From positions 310,001 to 374,000 of the forward strand of contig NZ_PHFJ01000001.1 of the NCBI RefSeq assembly GCF_003144535.1: a stretch of 64,000 nucleotides of DNA, in the 5' to 3' direction. Below the pieces are notes generated by a model. The model saw nothing but the letters and a program-made list of their open reading frames with translations, was not told the origin of the DNA and did no database searches. Made by a program: the position numbers and the translations under genes. Source of the DNA: Proteus penneri (GTDB lineage Bacteria; Pseudomonadota; Gammaproteobacteria; Enterobacterales; Enterobacteriaceae). How positions within the stretch are numbered: position 1 is the stretch's first letter; every line of letters begins with the position of its first letter. Below are positions 11,792 through 20,831 of the stretch, one piece after another.

Positions 11792-11835
11792 AAAAAAAGT
11801 CACGCGGGCTACAGTGTAGCACAATGTGACTTTTT
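11792..11835 (-). terminator. Intrinsic terminator of purMN
   Basis: Long hairpin after the purN stop: AAAAAGTCAC pairs with GTGACTTTTT, with an inner GCTAC/GTAGC helix. A T tract follows on the minus strand. Confidence 0.85.
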
Positions 11836-11851
11836 ATCTTAAATGAAATAG

Positions 11852-12481
11852 TTACCCAAGGTTGTCGAAAAGCGCAATGTCATCGAGAAAAGCTTGATTA
11901 TTCTGCATTTTTAATCGCTCATCAGCTAACCATCCGATCGCCAATGGATAGATACGGTACTCTTCTGCTTGTATTCTTGTTTGTAAGGATTGTTCAGTAT
12001 CGTCAGCTAAAACAGGAATGCGCGCTTGAATAATCATAGGACCACCATCAAGTTCTTCTGTAACAAAATGGACGGTAACGCCATGAAAAGAGTCTTTATT
12101 CGCTAAAACTTGGCGATGGGTATGTAATCCGGGGTATTTAGGAAGCAAAGAAGGATGAATATTTAATAATTTATGCTGATAATGAGTCACAAAATCAGGC
12201 GATAAAATGCGCATAAAACCGGCTAAAACCACAATGTCGGGTTGGTAAGCATCGATTTTTTCAATTAATGCTTTATCGTAATCAGCTCTGTCATTATATA
12301 GAGTTGGATCAACAAAATAAGCTGGAATATCAGCAAGTTTTGCCCGTTCAAGACCATATGCATCAGCTTTATTACTTAAGACAGCAACCACATTACCTGT
12401 GATTTTATTTGCCCTACAGGCGTCAATAATCGCCTGTAGGTTGCTGCCGTTTCCAGAGATAAGGACGACAATATTTTTCAT
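11852..12481 (-). CDS. purN: Phosphoribosylglycinamide formyltransferase 1 (GART)
   Basis: Third step of de novo purine synthesis: transfers formyl from 10-formyltetrahydrofolate to GAR. 209 residues against 212 in E. coli. Visible marks are the phosphate-binding start GSNLQAI, the NIHPSLLPKYPG segment with catalytic Asn and His, and the GGPMI region near the catalytic Asp. It lies 13 bases after purM in the same orientation, so purMN is one operon controlled by the PurR box upstream of purM. Confidence 0.96.
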   Translation of the reverse strand: MKNIVVLISGNGSNLQAIIDACRANKITGNVVAVLSNKADAYGLERAKLADIPAYFVDPTLYNDRADYDKALIEKIDAYQPDIVVLAGFMRILSPDFVTHYQHKLLNIHPSLLPKYPGLHTHRQVLANKDSFHGVTVHFVTEELDGGPMIIQARIPVLADDTEQSLQTRIQAEEYRIYPLAIGWLADERLKMQNNQAFLDDIALFDNLG

Positions 12482-12494
12482 TCACATGTTTTCA

Positions 12495-13535
12495 TTAGTT
12501 AATAATAACTTGTGCTTCACCCGCAGCTTGTGGCGCGATTTTGCCAATTAACCATGCGTTTTCACCACACTCAGCAAGATGGGCTAATGTTTTTTCAACA
12601 TCATTTGGGTTAACGGCAATTAACAATCCAACACCACAGTTAAAGGTGCGATACATTTCATGTGTGCTGACTTGTCCAGCATCTTGTAACCATTTGAAAA
12701 CCAACGGCCATTCCCAGCTTTTACTGTCAATACGCGCTTGTGTGTTTTCAGGTAATACACGAGGAATATTTTCCCAGAATCCACCGCCAGTGATATGCGC
12801 TACCGCGTGAATATCAACATTTTTAATGAGCGACAGTAAGGATTTTACATAGATACGAGTAGGAGCTAGCAAATGGTCAGCCAATGATTTGTCACCTAGT
12901 GATGTGCTATCTGCTTGCGTATTGCTGACTTCAAGAATTTTTCTGATTAATGAATAACCATTAGAATGAGGACCACTGGATGCTAAAGCAATGAGTGCAT
13001 CACCAGCTTTAACTTTACTGCCATCAATAATTTCTGATTTTTCAACCACGCCAACACAAAAGCCTGCGATATCATAATCATTGCCATGATACATACCGGG
13101 CATTTCTGCTGTTTCGCCACCTACTAATGCACAACCAGATTGCTTACAACCTTCTGCAATACCTGTTACGACACGAGCCGCGGTATCGACATCCAATTTT
13201 CCTGTGGCATAGTAGTCAAGGAAGAAAAGGGGTTCTGCACCTTGAACAATTAAATCGTTGACACACATTGCGACTAAATCAATCCCGATGTCATCATGGC
13301 GATTTAACTCCATCGCAAGGCGAAGTTTAGTTCCTACGCCATCTGTGCCTGAAACTAAAATAGGTTCGCGGTATTTAGAAGGAATTGCACAAAGTGCGCC
13401 AAAACCACCTAAACCCCCCATAACTTCAGGACGGCGGGTTTCTTTTACTACACCTTTGATACGATCGACTAAAGCATTACCTGCATCAATATCGACACCG
13501 GCATCTTTATAGCTGAGAGAGGATTTGTTAGTCAC
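12495..13535 (-). CDS. purM: Phosphoribosylformylglycinamidine cyclo-ligase (AIR synthetase)
   Basis: Fifth step of purine synthesis: ATP-dependent ring closure of FGAM to AIR. 346 residues against 345 in E. coli. Starts with [14 protein letters not shown] and keeps the nucleotide-binding motifs ([38 protein letters not shown]). Head of the purMN operon; the divergent neighbour is upp, as in E. coli. Confidence 0.97.
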   Translation of the reverse strand: MTNKSSLSYKDAGVDIDAGNALVDRIKGVVKETRRPEVMGGLGGFGALCAIPSKYREPILVSGTDGVGTKLRLAMELNRHDDIGIDLVAMCVNDLIVQGAEPLFFLDYYATGKLDVDTAARVVTGIAEGCKQSGCALVGGETAEMPGMYHGNDYDIAGFCVGVVEKSEIIDGSKVKAGDALIALASSGPHSNGYSLIRKILEVSNTQADSTSLGDKSLADHLLAPTRIYVKSLLSLIKNVDIHAVAHITGGGFWENIPRVLPENTQARIDSKSWEWPLVFKWLQDAGQVSTHEMYRTFNCGVGLLIAVNPNDVEKTLAHLAECGENAWLIGKIAPQAAGEAQVIIN

Positions 13536-13598
13536 GTAGAGCCCTCACGGCAAGTTGCTGTTAAGAAAAAATGTGTGCGGACGCTATTCTAACAGGCA

Positions 13599-13614
13599 AA
13601 GCAAACGTTTGCGA
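13599..13614. promoter_or_regulatory. PurR operator of purMN
   Basis: The sequence AAGCAAACGTTTGCGA matches the PurR consensus ANGCAANCGNTTNCNT at all fixed positions but the last and contains a 12-bp perfect palindrome. It lies 64 bases upstream of purM, as in E. coli. Confidence 0.88.
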
Positions 13615-13716
13615 GGATCTTCTTTATAGGTCACAATTATTCATGTTGGTGTGGTTAAAAGCTGTGCGCTTGATCAATATCAATAGAAAAACGATGGAAT
13701 GTTGGCAAAAAAGCGG

Positions 13717-13722
13717 TATAAT
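13717..13722 (+). promoter_or_regulatory. Candidate -10 box of upp
   Basis: A perfect TATAAT lies 45 bases upstream of the upp ATG. The matching -35 region is weak, so the call rests on the -10 alone. Confidence 0.5.
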
Positions 13723-13766
13723 CTCGCGATTTTTTTGTCAGGCTGCGTCGTACATTAGGAGAAATT

Positions 13767-14393
13767 ATGAAGATCGTTGAGGTAAAACACCCACTCATTC
13801 AACATAAATTGGGGCTGATGCGAGATCATGATATAAGCACTAAACGCTTTCGTGAACTGGCTTCAGAAGTTTCCAGTCTACTGACGTATGAAGCTACCGC
13901 CGATTTAGAAACAGAGACGGTAACAATAGAAGGTTGGTGTGGTCCGGTAGAGATAGAACAGATTAAAGGAAAAAAAATCACAGTAGTTCCTATCCTCCGT
14001 GCAGGTATCGGGATGATGGATGGAGTATTAGAAAATATTCCTAGTGCCCGAATCAGTGTAGTTGGCGTTTACCGCGATGAAGAAACATTAAAACCTGTCC
14101 CTTACTTCCAGAAATTAGCATCCAATATTGAAGAACGTATGGCTCTTGTTGTTGACCCTATGTTAGCAACAGGCGGCTCTATGATTGCCACAATTGATTT
14201 ATTAAAAAATGCAGGCTGTACTTCAATTAAAGTATTAGTACTGGTTGCTGCTCCAGAAGGTATTAAGGCATTAGAAGAAGCTCATCCAGATGTGGAATTA
14301 TATACTGCATCTATTGATAGCCATCTTAATGAGCACGGGTACATCGTTCCAGGTCTTGGCGATGCTGGTGATAAGATATTTGGTACAAAATAA
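13767..14393 (+). CDS. upp: Uracil phosphoribosyltransferase
   Basis: Pyrimidine salvage: uracil plus PRPP gives UMP. 208 residues, the same as E. coli. The N-terminus [10 protein letters not shown] and the PRPP-binding loop [12 protein letters not shown] are conserved. The ATG follows TTAGGAGAA, a strong ribosome binding site. It is followed by its own terminator and then uraA, the uracil carrier, so uptake and salvage are adjacent. Confidence 0.97.
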   Translation: MKIVEVKHPLIQHKLGLMRDHDISTKRFRELASEVSSLLTYEATADLETETVTIEGWCGPVEIEQIKGKKITVVPILRAGIGMMDGVLENIPSARISVVGVYRDEETLKPVPYFQKLASNIEERMALVVDPMLATGGSMIATIDLLKNAGCTSIKVLVLVAAPEGIKALEEAHPDVELYTASIDSHLNEHGYIVPGLGDAGDKIFGTK

Positions 14394-14398
14394 TAATT

Positions 14399-14427
14399 AA
14401 GCCGACTTTGATAGTCGGCTTTTTTTT
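14399..14427 (+). terminator. Intrinsic terminator between upp and uraA
   Basis: Perfect 9-bp stem (AAGCCGACT / AGTCGGCTT) with a T tract of at least eight, six bases after the upp stop. Confidence 0.9.
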
Positions 14428-14449
14428 GGATCACTTATTTATTATTAAA

Positions 14450-14534
14450 CTCTAAATATTTTAAGGGGTTGTTAGATGACTAGTGCGAGAGGGCTTAGTC
14501 AGCAACATGGCGACTTAAAATAAGACGAGTATGA
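14450..14534. repeat. Degenerate palindromic repeat, copy 1 (upstream of uraA)
   Basis: The arms start TATTTTAAG at 14457 and, on the other strand, TATTTTAAG ending at 14514, and continue as an imperfect inverted repeat of about 26 bases each (both arms reach GACTA). The first 26 bases recur almost exactly at 17418 upstream of hda. It resembles in outline the mobile palindromic repeats found between enterobacterial genes; I cannot name the family with certainty. Confidence 0.55.
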
Positions 14535-14585
14535 AGTTAAAAATACAAACCAATTTCACATTCCTATTAAAGAGAGGTCGTAAGC

Positions 14586-15887
14586 ATGACTCGTCGTGCA
14601 ATCGGGGTAGAAGAGCGCCCACCATTATTACAAACAATCCCGTTGAGCCTTCAACATCTGTTTGCAATGTTTGGCGCCACCGTACTTGTGCCAATTTTAT
14701 TTAAAGTTAATCCGGCAACAATATTATTATTTAACGGGATCGGAACCCTGCTTTATCTCTTTATTTGTAAAGGACGCATTCCTGCTTATTTAGGTTCAAG
14801 CTTTGCATTTATCTCACCTGTGCTTTTGCTATTACCATTAGGGTATGAATTAGCACTTGGAGGATTTATCGTCTGTGGCGTGTTATTTTGTCTTGTGGCA
14901 GGTATTGTAAAAATAGCAGGGCGAGGTTGGATTAATGTGATGTTCCCGCCTGCAGCAATGGGCGCAATCGTTGCCGTCATCGGGCTTGAATTAGCAGGAA
15001 CCGCAGCAGGAATGGCAGGATTATTACCCAGTGCGGATGCACCAGTTGATAGTCAAACATTGCTTATCTCTATGGTCACTTTAGGTGTGACTATTTTAGG
15101 TTCAGTGATGTTTAGAGGATTTCTTGCTATTATTCCTATTCTTATTGGGGTATTAGCAGGTTATGCTCTTTCTTTCTTCTTGGGCGTTGTTGATATTACG
15201 CCAATTAAAGAAGCTAACTGGTTTGCACTACCAACATTCTATTCACCACGTTTTGAATGGAGTGCTATCTTTATTATTCTACCCGCCGCGTTAGTTGTTA
15301 TTGCTGAGCACGTTGGACACCTTGTTGTTACCGCAAATATTGTGCAACGCGATTTAATGAAAAATCCAGGCTTACATCGTTCTATGTTCGCAAACGGTTT
15401 CTCTACCATTATTTCGGGTTTCTTTGGTTCAACACCAAATACGACTTATGGTGAAAATATTGGTGTTATGGCTATCACTAAGGTTTACAGTTCATGGGTT
15501 ATTGGTGGTGCAGCAATTCTCGCTATCTTATTATCTTGTGTTGGTAAACTGGCTGCGGCTATAGCTGCTGTGCCTGTTCCAGTTATGGGCGGGGTTTCAT
15601 TACTGCTTTACGGTGTCATTGGTGCATCAGGTATTCGTGTCTTATTAGATTCAAAAGTGGATTATAATAAACCGCAAAACTTGATATTAACGGCTATTAT
15701 TCTGATTGTCGGTGTGAGTGGTGCTTCCATTCAAATTGGTGCGGCTGAATTAAAAGGCATGGCATTAGCAACCATCGTGGGTATTGTTTTAAGTTTGATT
15801 TTTAAACTCGTCAGCATTATTCGTCCCGAAACAGAATTAGCGGATAACACCATTGAGTCGGTTAGTGGTACAGCAAATAAAAAGTAA
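14586..15887 (+). CDS. uraA: Uracil permease (NCS2 family)
   Basis: Proton-driven uracil importer. 433 residues against 429 in E. coli, with about 14 membrane helices. The start MTRRAIGVEERPPL and the NCS2 signature around GFFGSTPNTTYGENIG are clear, with the uracil-contacting glutamate region AEHVGHLV. The ATG follows AGAGAGGTCG. Functionally paired with upp, but separated from it by a terminator and by a degenerate repeat, so it probably has its own promoter or depends on read-through. Confidence 0.96.
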   Translation: MTRRAIGVEERPPLLQTIPLSLQHLFAMFGATVLVPILFKVNPATILLFNGIGTLLYLFICKGRIPAYLGSSFAFISPVLLLLPLGYELALGGFIVCGVLFCLVAGIVKIAGRGWINVMFPPAAMGAIVAVIGLELAGTAAGMAGLLPSADAPVDSQTLLISMVTLGVTILGSVMFRGFLAIIPILIGVLAGYALSFFLGVVDITPIKEANWFALPTFYSPRFEWSAIFIILPAALVVIAEHVGHLVVTANIVQRDLMKNPGLHRSMFANGFSTIISGFFGSTPNTTYGENIGVMAITKVYSSWVIGGAAILAILLSCVGKLAAAIAAVPVPVMGGVSLLLYGVIGASGIRVLLDSKVDYNKPQNLILTAIILIVGVSGASIQIGAAELKGMALATIVGIVLSLIFKLVSIIRPETELADNTIESVSGTANKK

Positions 15888-15927
15888 TCGATTAAGAAAA
15901 TCTAAAGCAATATACTGAAATTAATAA

Positions 15928-15954
15928 AAAGGTGGATGATCTCCGCCTTTTTTT
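15928..15954 (+). terminator. Intrinsic terminator of uraA
   Basis: AAAGGTGGA pairs with TCCGCCTTT (one G-U pair), loop TGATC, followed by a T run, 40 bases after the stop. Confidence 0.85.
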
Positions 15955-16172
15955 ATTGTGTTTTATTCTTGTGTCATATTAAAAACTAAGATTTTTGATA
16001 TTTTAAGCGTTTAAGACTTAGAAAAGCATGAATAATTCAATCATGATGTTTATTTAAATAAAATAAATGAGACAATGGTAGTCTGTTCTTATGCGAAATA
16101 GGCATCTTATCTGCGATTTAAGTGATATTCGTTTTAAGGTTGAGGTATCTCAATAAAGGTATAACGTAATTT

Positions 16173-17377
16173 ATGAAAAACCTGATTGAAATTTATGATT
16201 TCATTACATCAAAGCAGATTTTTACCACAATATTTTTAGTTATTGTGTTGTTAGTAGTATGGTTTCTCGCCAAAATGATTTTCCGCCGAATCGCAAAGCG
16301 TTTACTTTTTTATTTACTGAGCTTTCAGATGAAGAAACCATAGAAGATATCGCTAAAAAGAGTGCATCTATTGTTGCTGTTACACTCGTTCTCTATATTA
16401 ATCAGCTACTACCGTCTTTTTCAACGGAAATGAATATTATCTTTGAGACGGTTGCTCGTGCCTTTATTATCATCAATATCGCCTCATTACTTAATAACGC
16501 CCTTGATATCTTCAATATTAGGCATGCTAAAAAAGCGTGGCATCGGAATAATTCCATCAAAGGCTATATTGAGATTGCCAAAATTGTGGTCTGGATTATC
16601 TCTTTTATCTTGATCATTGCGTTATTTACTGAACAGTCACCACTTATTATTATCTCAAGTTTTGGTGCTATTGCTGCGGTGTTAATGTTTGTTTTTCAGC
16701 ATACACTTATCTCTTTTGTTGCCAATATTCTTATTTCTAACGGAAAAGTATTAAAGCTTTATGATTGGATAGAATTGCCGAGTAGTAATATCAGCGGTGA
16801 GGTTATTGATATTGCATTGCATACGATTACTGTACGTAATTGGGATAATACAATTTCCCGTATTCCAACCAAAGACTTTTTGACGGAAAAATATACTAAT
16901 TGGCAACCGATGTTTTCATCAGGAGGGCGTCGGATTAAACGTAGTTTTTATATTGACCAATCTTCGATTTCATTTGCAACGCAAGAATTAGTATTAGAAT
17001 TAAAAAATACCGCTCCGCTTCGTAATAGCATAGAAACAATGCTTGAAGGAAAAGAAGAAGAGATTGGTGATATTAATGAGTGGTTAGAAACAAAAGGCGT
17101 GACTAACTTACAATTATTTCGCAAGTACATGCTAAATTGGATAAAAATGCGTGGCGATGTTCGACCTGATATGTATTTGGTGATCAGAACAATGCCACCG
17201 ACCCCAATGGGATTACCAGTAGAGTTATATTGCTTTACTCGTGCAACCACTTGGGTTGAATATGAAGAAACTCAATCTGAAATTTTTGAGTATATAAACG
17301 CATCAGCCAAATATTTTAAACTCGACATTTATCAGCAACCTTCCGGTAATGATGTTGCGAAATTAAACTTCAGATAA
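16173..17377 (+). CDS. YbdG (MscM)-like mechanosensitive channel with an apparent -1 frameshift near the N-terminus
   Basis: MscS-superfamily osmotic safety channel of the YbdG type. The main open frame (16259-17377, 372 residues) has the middle helices, the MscS pore/beta segment (IIISSFGAIAAVLMFV, then VLKLYDWIELP, TVRNWDNTISRIPT) and the YbdG-type C-terminus (LPVELYCFTRATTWVEYE). It has no helix 1. That helix is encoded in another frame: an ATG at 16173 gives MKNLIEIYDF, a strong membrane segment and IFRRIAKR before a stop at 16341. Joining the frames around 16288-16300 (near GCAAAGCG) rebuilds a normal protein of about 400 residues. It may be a sequencing slip, an inactivating mutation or, less likely, programmed slippage. 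Confidence 0.8.
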
Positions 17378-17417
17378 CCAAGTGAAACTTATTAACATGG
17401 AATATTTATTGATTTTG

Positions 17418-17478
17418 CTCTAAATAATTTAAGGGGTCGCTAAGTAACAATTCAATAAGGGGCTCGGAGTATATAAAA
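17418..17478. repeat. Degenerate palindromic repeat, copy 2 (upstream of hda)
   Basis: CTCTAAATAATTTAAGGGGT at 17418 repeats the start of the element at 14450 with few changes. The right part (CTCGGAGTAT) weakly echoes the right end of copy 1 (GACGAGTAT). It appears shorter and more decayed than copy 1. Confidence 0.45.
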
Positions 17479-17561
17479 TAGACTTATTATGGTGATCTTG
17501 CTGTTATCTTAACCAGTATCATGTGCTTTTTTAATATTGATTCTGACCTTGTGAGAATTTG

Positions 17562-17570
17562 TGTTAGAAT
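17562..17570 (+). promoter_or_regulatory. Candidate extended -10 box of hda
   Basis: TGTTAGAAT fits an extended -10 element and lies 36 bases before the CTG start. It overlaps the only in-frame GTG upstream (17561), which argues against that codon as the translation start. Confidence 0.45.
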
Positions 17571-17605
17571 CACCATGTTTATTACACTATTCAGGTGAGG
17601 TGCTT

Positions 17606-18307
17606 CTGAATACGCCGTCACAGCTATCATTACCACTATCTCTGCCCGATGATGAGACATTCGATAGCTTTTATGCAGGGGAAAACGCGTCGTTAGTCGC
17701 GGCAATTCGAACCGCCATTCATCAATCTCATGGCAGTTATATCTATTTCTGGTCTCGTGACGGAGGTGGAAAGAGTCATCTATTACATGCCGCTTGTGCA
17801 GAGCTCTCCTTAAAAGGTGATGCAGTGGGGTATGTTCCTCTTGATAAACGCGCCTATTTTGTTCCCGATGTTCTTGAAGGTATGGAACATTTATCCTTAG
17901 TTTGTATCGATAATGTTCAATGTATTGCGGGTGATGAAGAGTGGGAACTCGCCTTATTTAATCTTTATAACCGAGTGTTAGAGCATGGGCGAACCTGTTT
18001 ATTAATTACAGGGGATAGACCGCCTCGCCAAATAGAACTACAACTTCCTGATTTAGCATCTCGTCTTGATTGGGGACAAATCTACCGTTTGCAGCCTTTA
18101 AGTGACGAAGAAAAAATTCAAGCGTTGCAATTAAGAGCAAAACTTCGTGGGTTTGAACTACCTGAAGATGTTGGACGTTTTGTATTAAAACGTTTAGATA
18201 GAAAAATGCGTACCTTATTTGAAATGCTCGATGAACTTGATCATGCTTCTATTGTTGCTCAGCGTAAACTGACCATCCCATTTGTGAAAGATATACTCAA
18301 ACTTTAA
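17606..18307 (+). CDS. hda: DnaA regulatory inactivator Hda, probable CTG start
   Basis: AAA+ protein that, bound to the DNA-loaded sliding clamp, stimulates ATP hydrolysis by DnaA and so prevents re-initiation. From the CTG at 17606 the product is 233 residues, exactly the E. coli length, and begins [10 protein letters not shown], placing the clamp-binding motif QLSLPL at residues 6-11. AGGTGAGG lies five bases before this CTG. The alternative GTG at 17561 overlaps a promoter-like box and lacks a ribosome binding site. E. coli hda is known to start with CUG, so the unusual start appears conserved. Walker A (GGGKSHLL), sensor and C-terminal lid regions are intact. Confidence 0.93.
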   Translation: MNTPSQLSLPLSLPDDETFDSFYAGENASLVAAIRTAIHQSHGSYIYFWSRDGGGKSHLLHAACAELSLKGDAVGYVPLDKRAYFVPDVLEGMEHLSLVCIDNVQCIAGDEEWELALFNLYNRVLEHGRTCLLITGDRPPRQIELQLPDLASRLDWGQIYRLQPLSDEEKIQALQLRAKLRGFELPEDVGRFVLKRLDRKMRTLFEMLDELDHASIVAQRKLTIPFVKDILKL

Positions 18308-18453
18308 ATGGCCTCACTCATCTTATTAGGTGAGGCGAATAATCTAAATCTAACCCCTCTTTTCGAAATTAAATACCCTTTGAAGATAACAATTTTTTGT
18401 TGCTTATTAATGGTGAACATTTCTTTTTATCTTTCCCGATAAAAATACGAGAT

Positions 18454-18487
18454 AAAAAACCGCTTGTCTTTATAAAAGGCAAGCGGT
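18454..18487 (-). terminator. Intrinsic terminator of the NupG-like gene
   Basis: 12-bp stem (ACCGCTTGTCTT / AAGGCAAGCGGT, one wobble) followed on the minus strand by a run of T. Confidence 0.85.
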
Positions 18488-18523
18488 GAGAAAGACAAAC
18501 AATAAAGGAGGAGGGTTAAATAA

Positions 18524-19774
18524 TTAGTGTGCTTCTACTACTTTAGTTTTCTTCTGTGGTACCAGTAAGAAAATCAGATAAAGTGCAGTAATTGCAACGG
18601 TGTAACCAGTGAAGATTAGCCAGAATGATTTCCAGTCAACTGCACCATTGGTAGTATATAAATCAATGACCCAACCACTTAACATCGCACCTAAATAAGT
18701 ACCAAAACCGTTCACTAAGGTCATAAACATACCTTGTGCTGTTGAACGATATTGCAATGGGATCTCTTTTTCTAAGAACAGTGAACCAGAGATATTAAAG
18801 AAGTCGAATGCACAGCCATACACAATCATTGATAATAATAAGACGATTTGTCCTAATGATGTGTAGTCGCCGTAAGCAAAGAAACCGAAACGTAAAATCC
18901 AAGCAATCATACTAAATAAAACAATAGTTTCGATTCTTACACGTTTTAGTAGCAGAGGTAGGAATAAAATAAAGACGACTTCTGAAATTTGTGAAATAGA
19001 TAAGAATACGGAAGGGTAACGTGCAAAGAATGAATCATCTGCATTTGGAGATTGTGCAATATCTTGCAGGAATGGTACACCAAAAGTATTCGTAATTTGC
19101 AGTACAGATCCTAACAATGTTGCGAAGAATAAGAAAACAACGACATTTTTCTTTTTAAATACGTGCAAAATATTAGAAAGACTAAATGCTGCTTCTTCTG
19201 CTTTAGCTTCATTTTTGTCAATAGCTTTTGTTGCAGGTAAGAACATGGCAAAAATAGCGAGAATAATAGAAGCAATTGCAGCCACAAAGAGCTGGTGGTA
19301 GCTATTACCTAAACCTAAGAAGCTAATAACCCACATGGCCGCGATAAAACCGACTGTGCCGTAAACACGGATCTTTGGAAAGTAGTTGTTAGGTTCTAAA
19401 TGTTTTTGCTCTAACAGTTCGAAAATGATGCTGTTTGCCATTGAGATACTAGGCATAAAGAACAACAAGTGCAACAAAGTCGCAAAGAATAGGGTGGTTA
19501 CTGTTGTCATTTGCGACATTAACACTAATGCTAATGCGGAAAAAATATGCAGGGTAATAAATACTAATTTGCGGTTATTTATTTTGTCTGCAATAAATCC
19601 CATGATGACAGGTGCGATAAGTGAGGCAAGCCCAAGAGCACTAAAAATAAGCCCAACATCACTACCTTTAAAATGCAGTTCTCCAAAGAGGTACGAGGCG
19701 AATGTTACCAGCCAAGACCCCCATATAAAGAACTGGAGGAATGAGACAAGTTTTAATCTAAGTACGATATTCAT
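18524..19774 (-). CDS. nupG: NupG/XapB-type nucleoside:H+ symporter (MFS)
   Basis: 416 residues (E. coli NupG 418), 12 membrane segments. Strong family matches occur at the start (LKLVSFLQFFIWGSWL), in IRVYGTVGFI, and in SMIVYGCAFDFFNISGS, the hallmark of the nucleoside H+ symporter family. It imports nucleosides across the inner membrane; NupG and XapB cannot be told apart with certainty by eye. I start at the ATG at 19774, preceded by TAGGAAA; the GTG nine codons upstream has no such site. Monocistronic. Confidence 0.87.
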   Translation of the reverse strand: MNIVLRLKLVSFLQFFIWGSWLVTFASYLFGELHFKGSDVGLIFSALGLASLIAPVIMGFIADKINNRKLVFITLHIFSALALVLMSQMTTVTTLFFATLLHLLFFMPSISMANSIIFELLEQKHLEPNNYFPKIRVYGTVGFIAAMWVISFLGLGNSYHQLFVAAIASIILAIFAMFLPATKAIDKNEAKAEEAAFSLSNILHVFKKKNVVVFLFFATLLGSVLQITNTFGVPFLQDIAQSPNADDSFFARYPSVFLSISQISEVVFILFLPLLLKRVRIETIVLFSMIAWILRFGFFAYGDYTSLGQIVLLLSMIVYGCAFDFFNISGSLFLEKEIPLQYRSTAQGMFMTLVNGFGTYLGAMLSGWVIDLYTTNGAVDWKSFWLIFTGYTVAITALYLIFLLVPQKKTKVVEAH

Positions 19775-20466
19775 CTGTTTTCCTATTAGCCTAGCAATCA
19801 CCCGACATCATAATGATGATTGGTTAGTTTTAATTGCCCATAATGTTGGCTATAACGTTGTTTATTTCATATACATCTATAACTTCATTTCACACCGATT
19901 AATTGTCATCAAATTAAAAATTAACAACTAAAGAAGAGATAGACTAAATAACAAATTGAAAGTTTATTGCCGTGTTGCAGTATTGTTTTAAATGTGTACT
20001 TCTTGTTAGTTTCTTTCTTGGATAATAATGAAAAAATATTTCGACGAGAATTTATTATTTATCAATTCTGCTATCATATTTTCTGATGCCCATGATATGT
20101 AGGAATGTATTTGTGTAAAGAGACTTGAGTCACAATATAAATGAAACACATGATTATTTTTTTCTTATAACCGTGACTTCGTAAGGTATGGTGTGATCTT
20201 GATAAAAGTTTTTAAAAATAGCAATTTCTTACTCATAAAAAATATGAATTTGAGATGAAAATTTTTGAAAGCATAAAACGATTGATTTTTTTCTATTATG
20301 GAAATAAGAAACTCTTTGCTAATTGTAATACTTACAATTTAATAACATTCGATGATTTATTTCTTAATTGAGAAAAGAGAGTAAACGGTTGCGGGATTAA
20401 TAATGAAGTAAATAGACAGAAGCCCATATAGGTAAGAATATAAATATGGGCTTTAAATATTGAAGG
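19775..20466. other. Intergenic region upstream of the NupG-like gene
   Basis: About 690 AT-rich bases between two minus-strand genes. Near its left of centre are poor CRP-like half-sites, none convincing. A 10-bp inverted repeat at 20420-20453 (AAGCCCATAT / ATATGGGCTT) lies just after yfgD and may end its transcript, though no T tract follows. No gene seen. Confidence 0.5.
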
Positions 20467-20823
20467 TTAATTAAACAGTTCTTTCACTTGTTCTGGTGGT
20501 CTACCTAAACGAGCTTTATTATCGACAACGACAATAGGGCGCTCAATAAGCTTAGGATTTTTATGCATTGCTTGAATTAATGCATCTTGTGACGTTTCGT
20601 CAGCAAGTTTGAGTGTTTTATAGATCTCTTCTTTTGTACGCATTAATTTTCTTGCATCATCAAACCCTAGTGCTTTAAGAAGAGTTTTAATTTCTGTTAC
20701 TGAAGGCGCAGTGTCTAAGTAGAGATTAATCTCAGGGGTTACTTGCATTTCTTCTAGCAAATGTAAGGTTTCACGGCTTTTTGAACAGCGTGGATTATGA
20801 TAAATCGTCACTTTCTTGGTCAT
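20467..20823 (-). CDS. yfgD: YfgD, ArsC-family thioredoxin-fold protein
   Basis: 118 residues against 119 in E. coli YfgD. It has the ArsC-type start YHNPRCSKSRE with the reactive Cys13, and RPIVVVDNKARLGRPPE near the end, the arsenate-reductase family signature. Annotated in some genomes as arsenate reductase, but no ars genes are near and arsenate reduction by this subgroup is not established. It starts eight bases after the bepA stop, so the two genes form an operon as in E. coli. Confidence 0.9.
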   Translation of the reverse strand: MTKKVTIYHNPRCSKSRETLHLLEEMQVTPEINLYLDTAPSVTEIKTLLKALGFDDARKLMRTKEEIYKTLKLADETSQDALIQAMHKNPKLIERPIVVVDNKARLGRPPEQVKELFN

Positions 20824-20831
20824 TTTGTCCC

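Noticed and set aside
16288-16310. Programmed -1 frameshifting in the channel gene
   Set aside because: The T-rich run does not form a proper X-XXY-YYZ heptamer in the upstream frame, and no downstream pseudoknot is evident; a simple indel is the simpler reading.
17561-17605. GTG start for hda giving 248 residues
   Set aside because: It overlaps a promoter-like -10 and has no Shine-Dalgarno sequence; the 15 extra residues have no counterpart in E. coli Hda.
20091-20210. CRP-like TGTGA half-sites upstream of the NupG-like gene
   Set aside because: No partner half at the proper 6-base spacing with a good match.
20467-20823. Arsenic resistance function for the ArsC-family gene
   Set aside because: It matches YfgD and sits in the conserved bepA context; no arsR, arsB or related genes are near.
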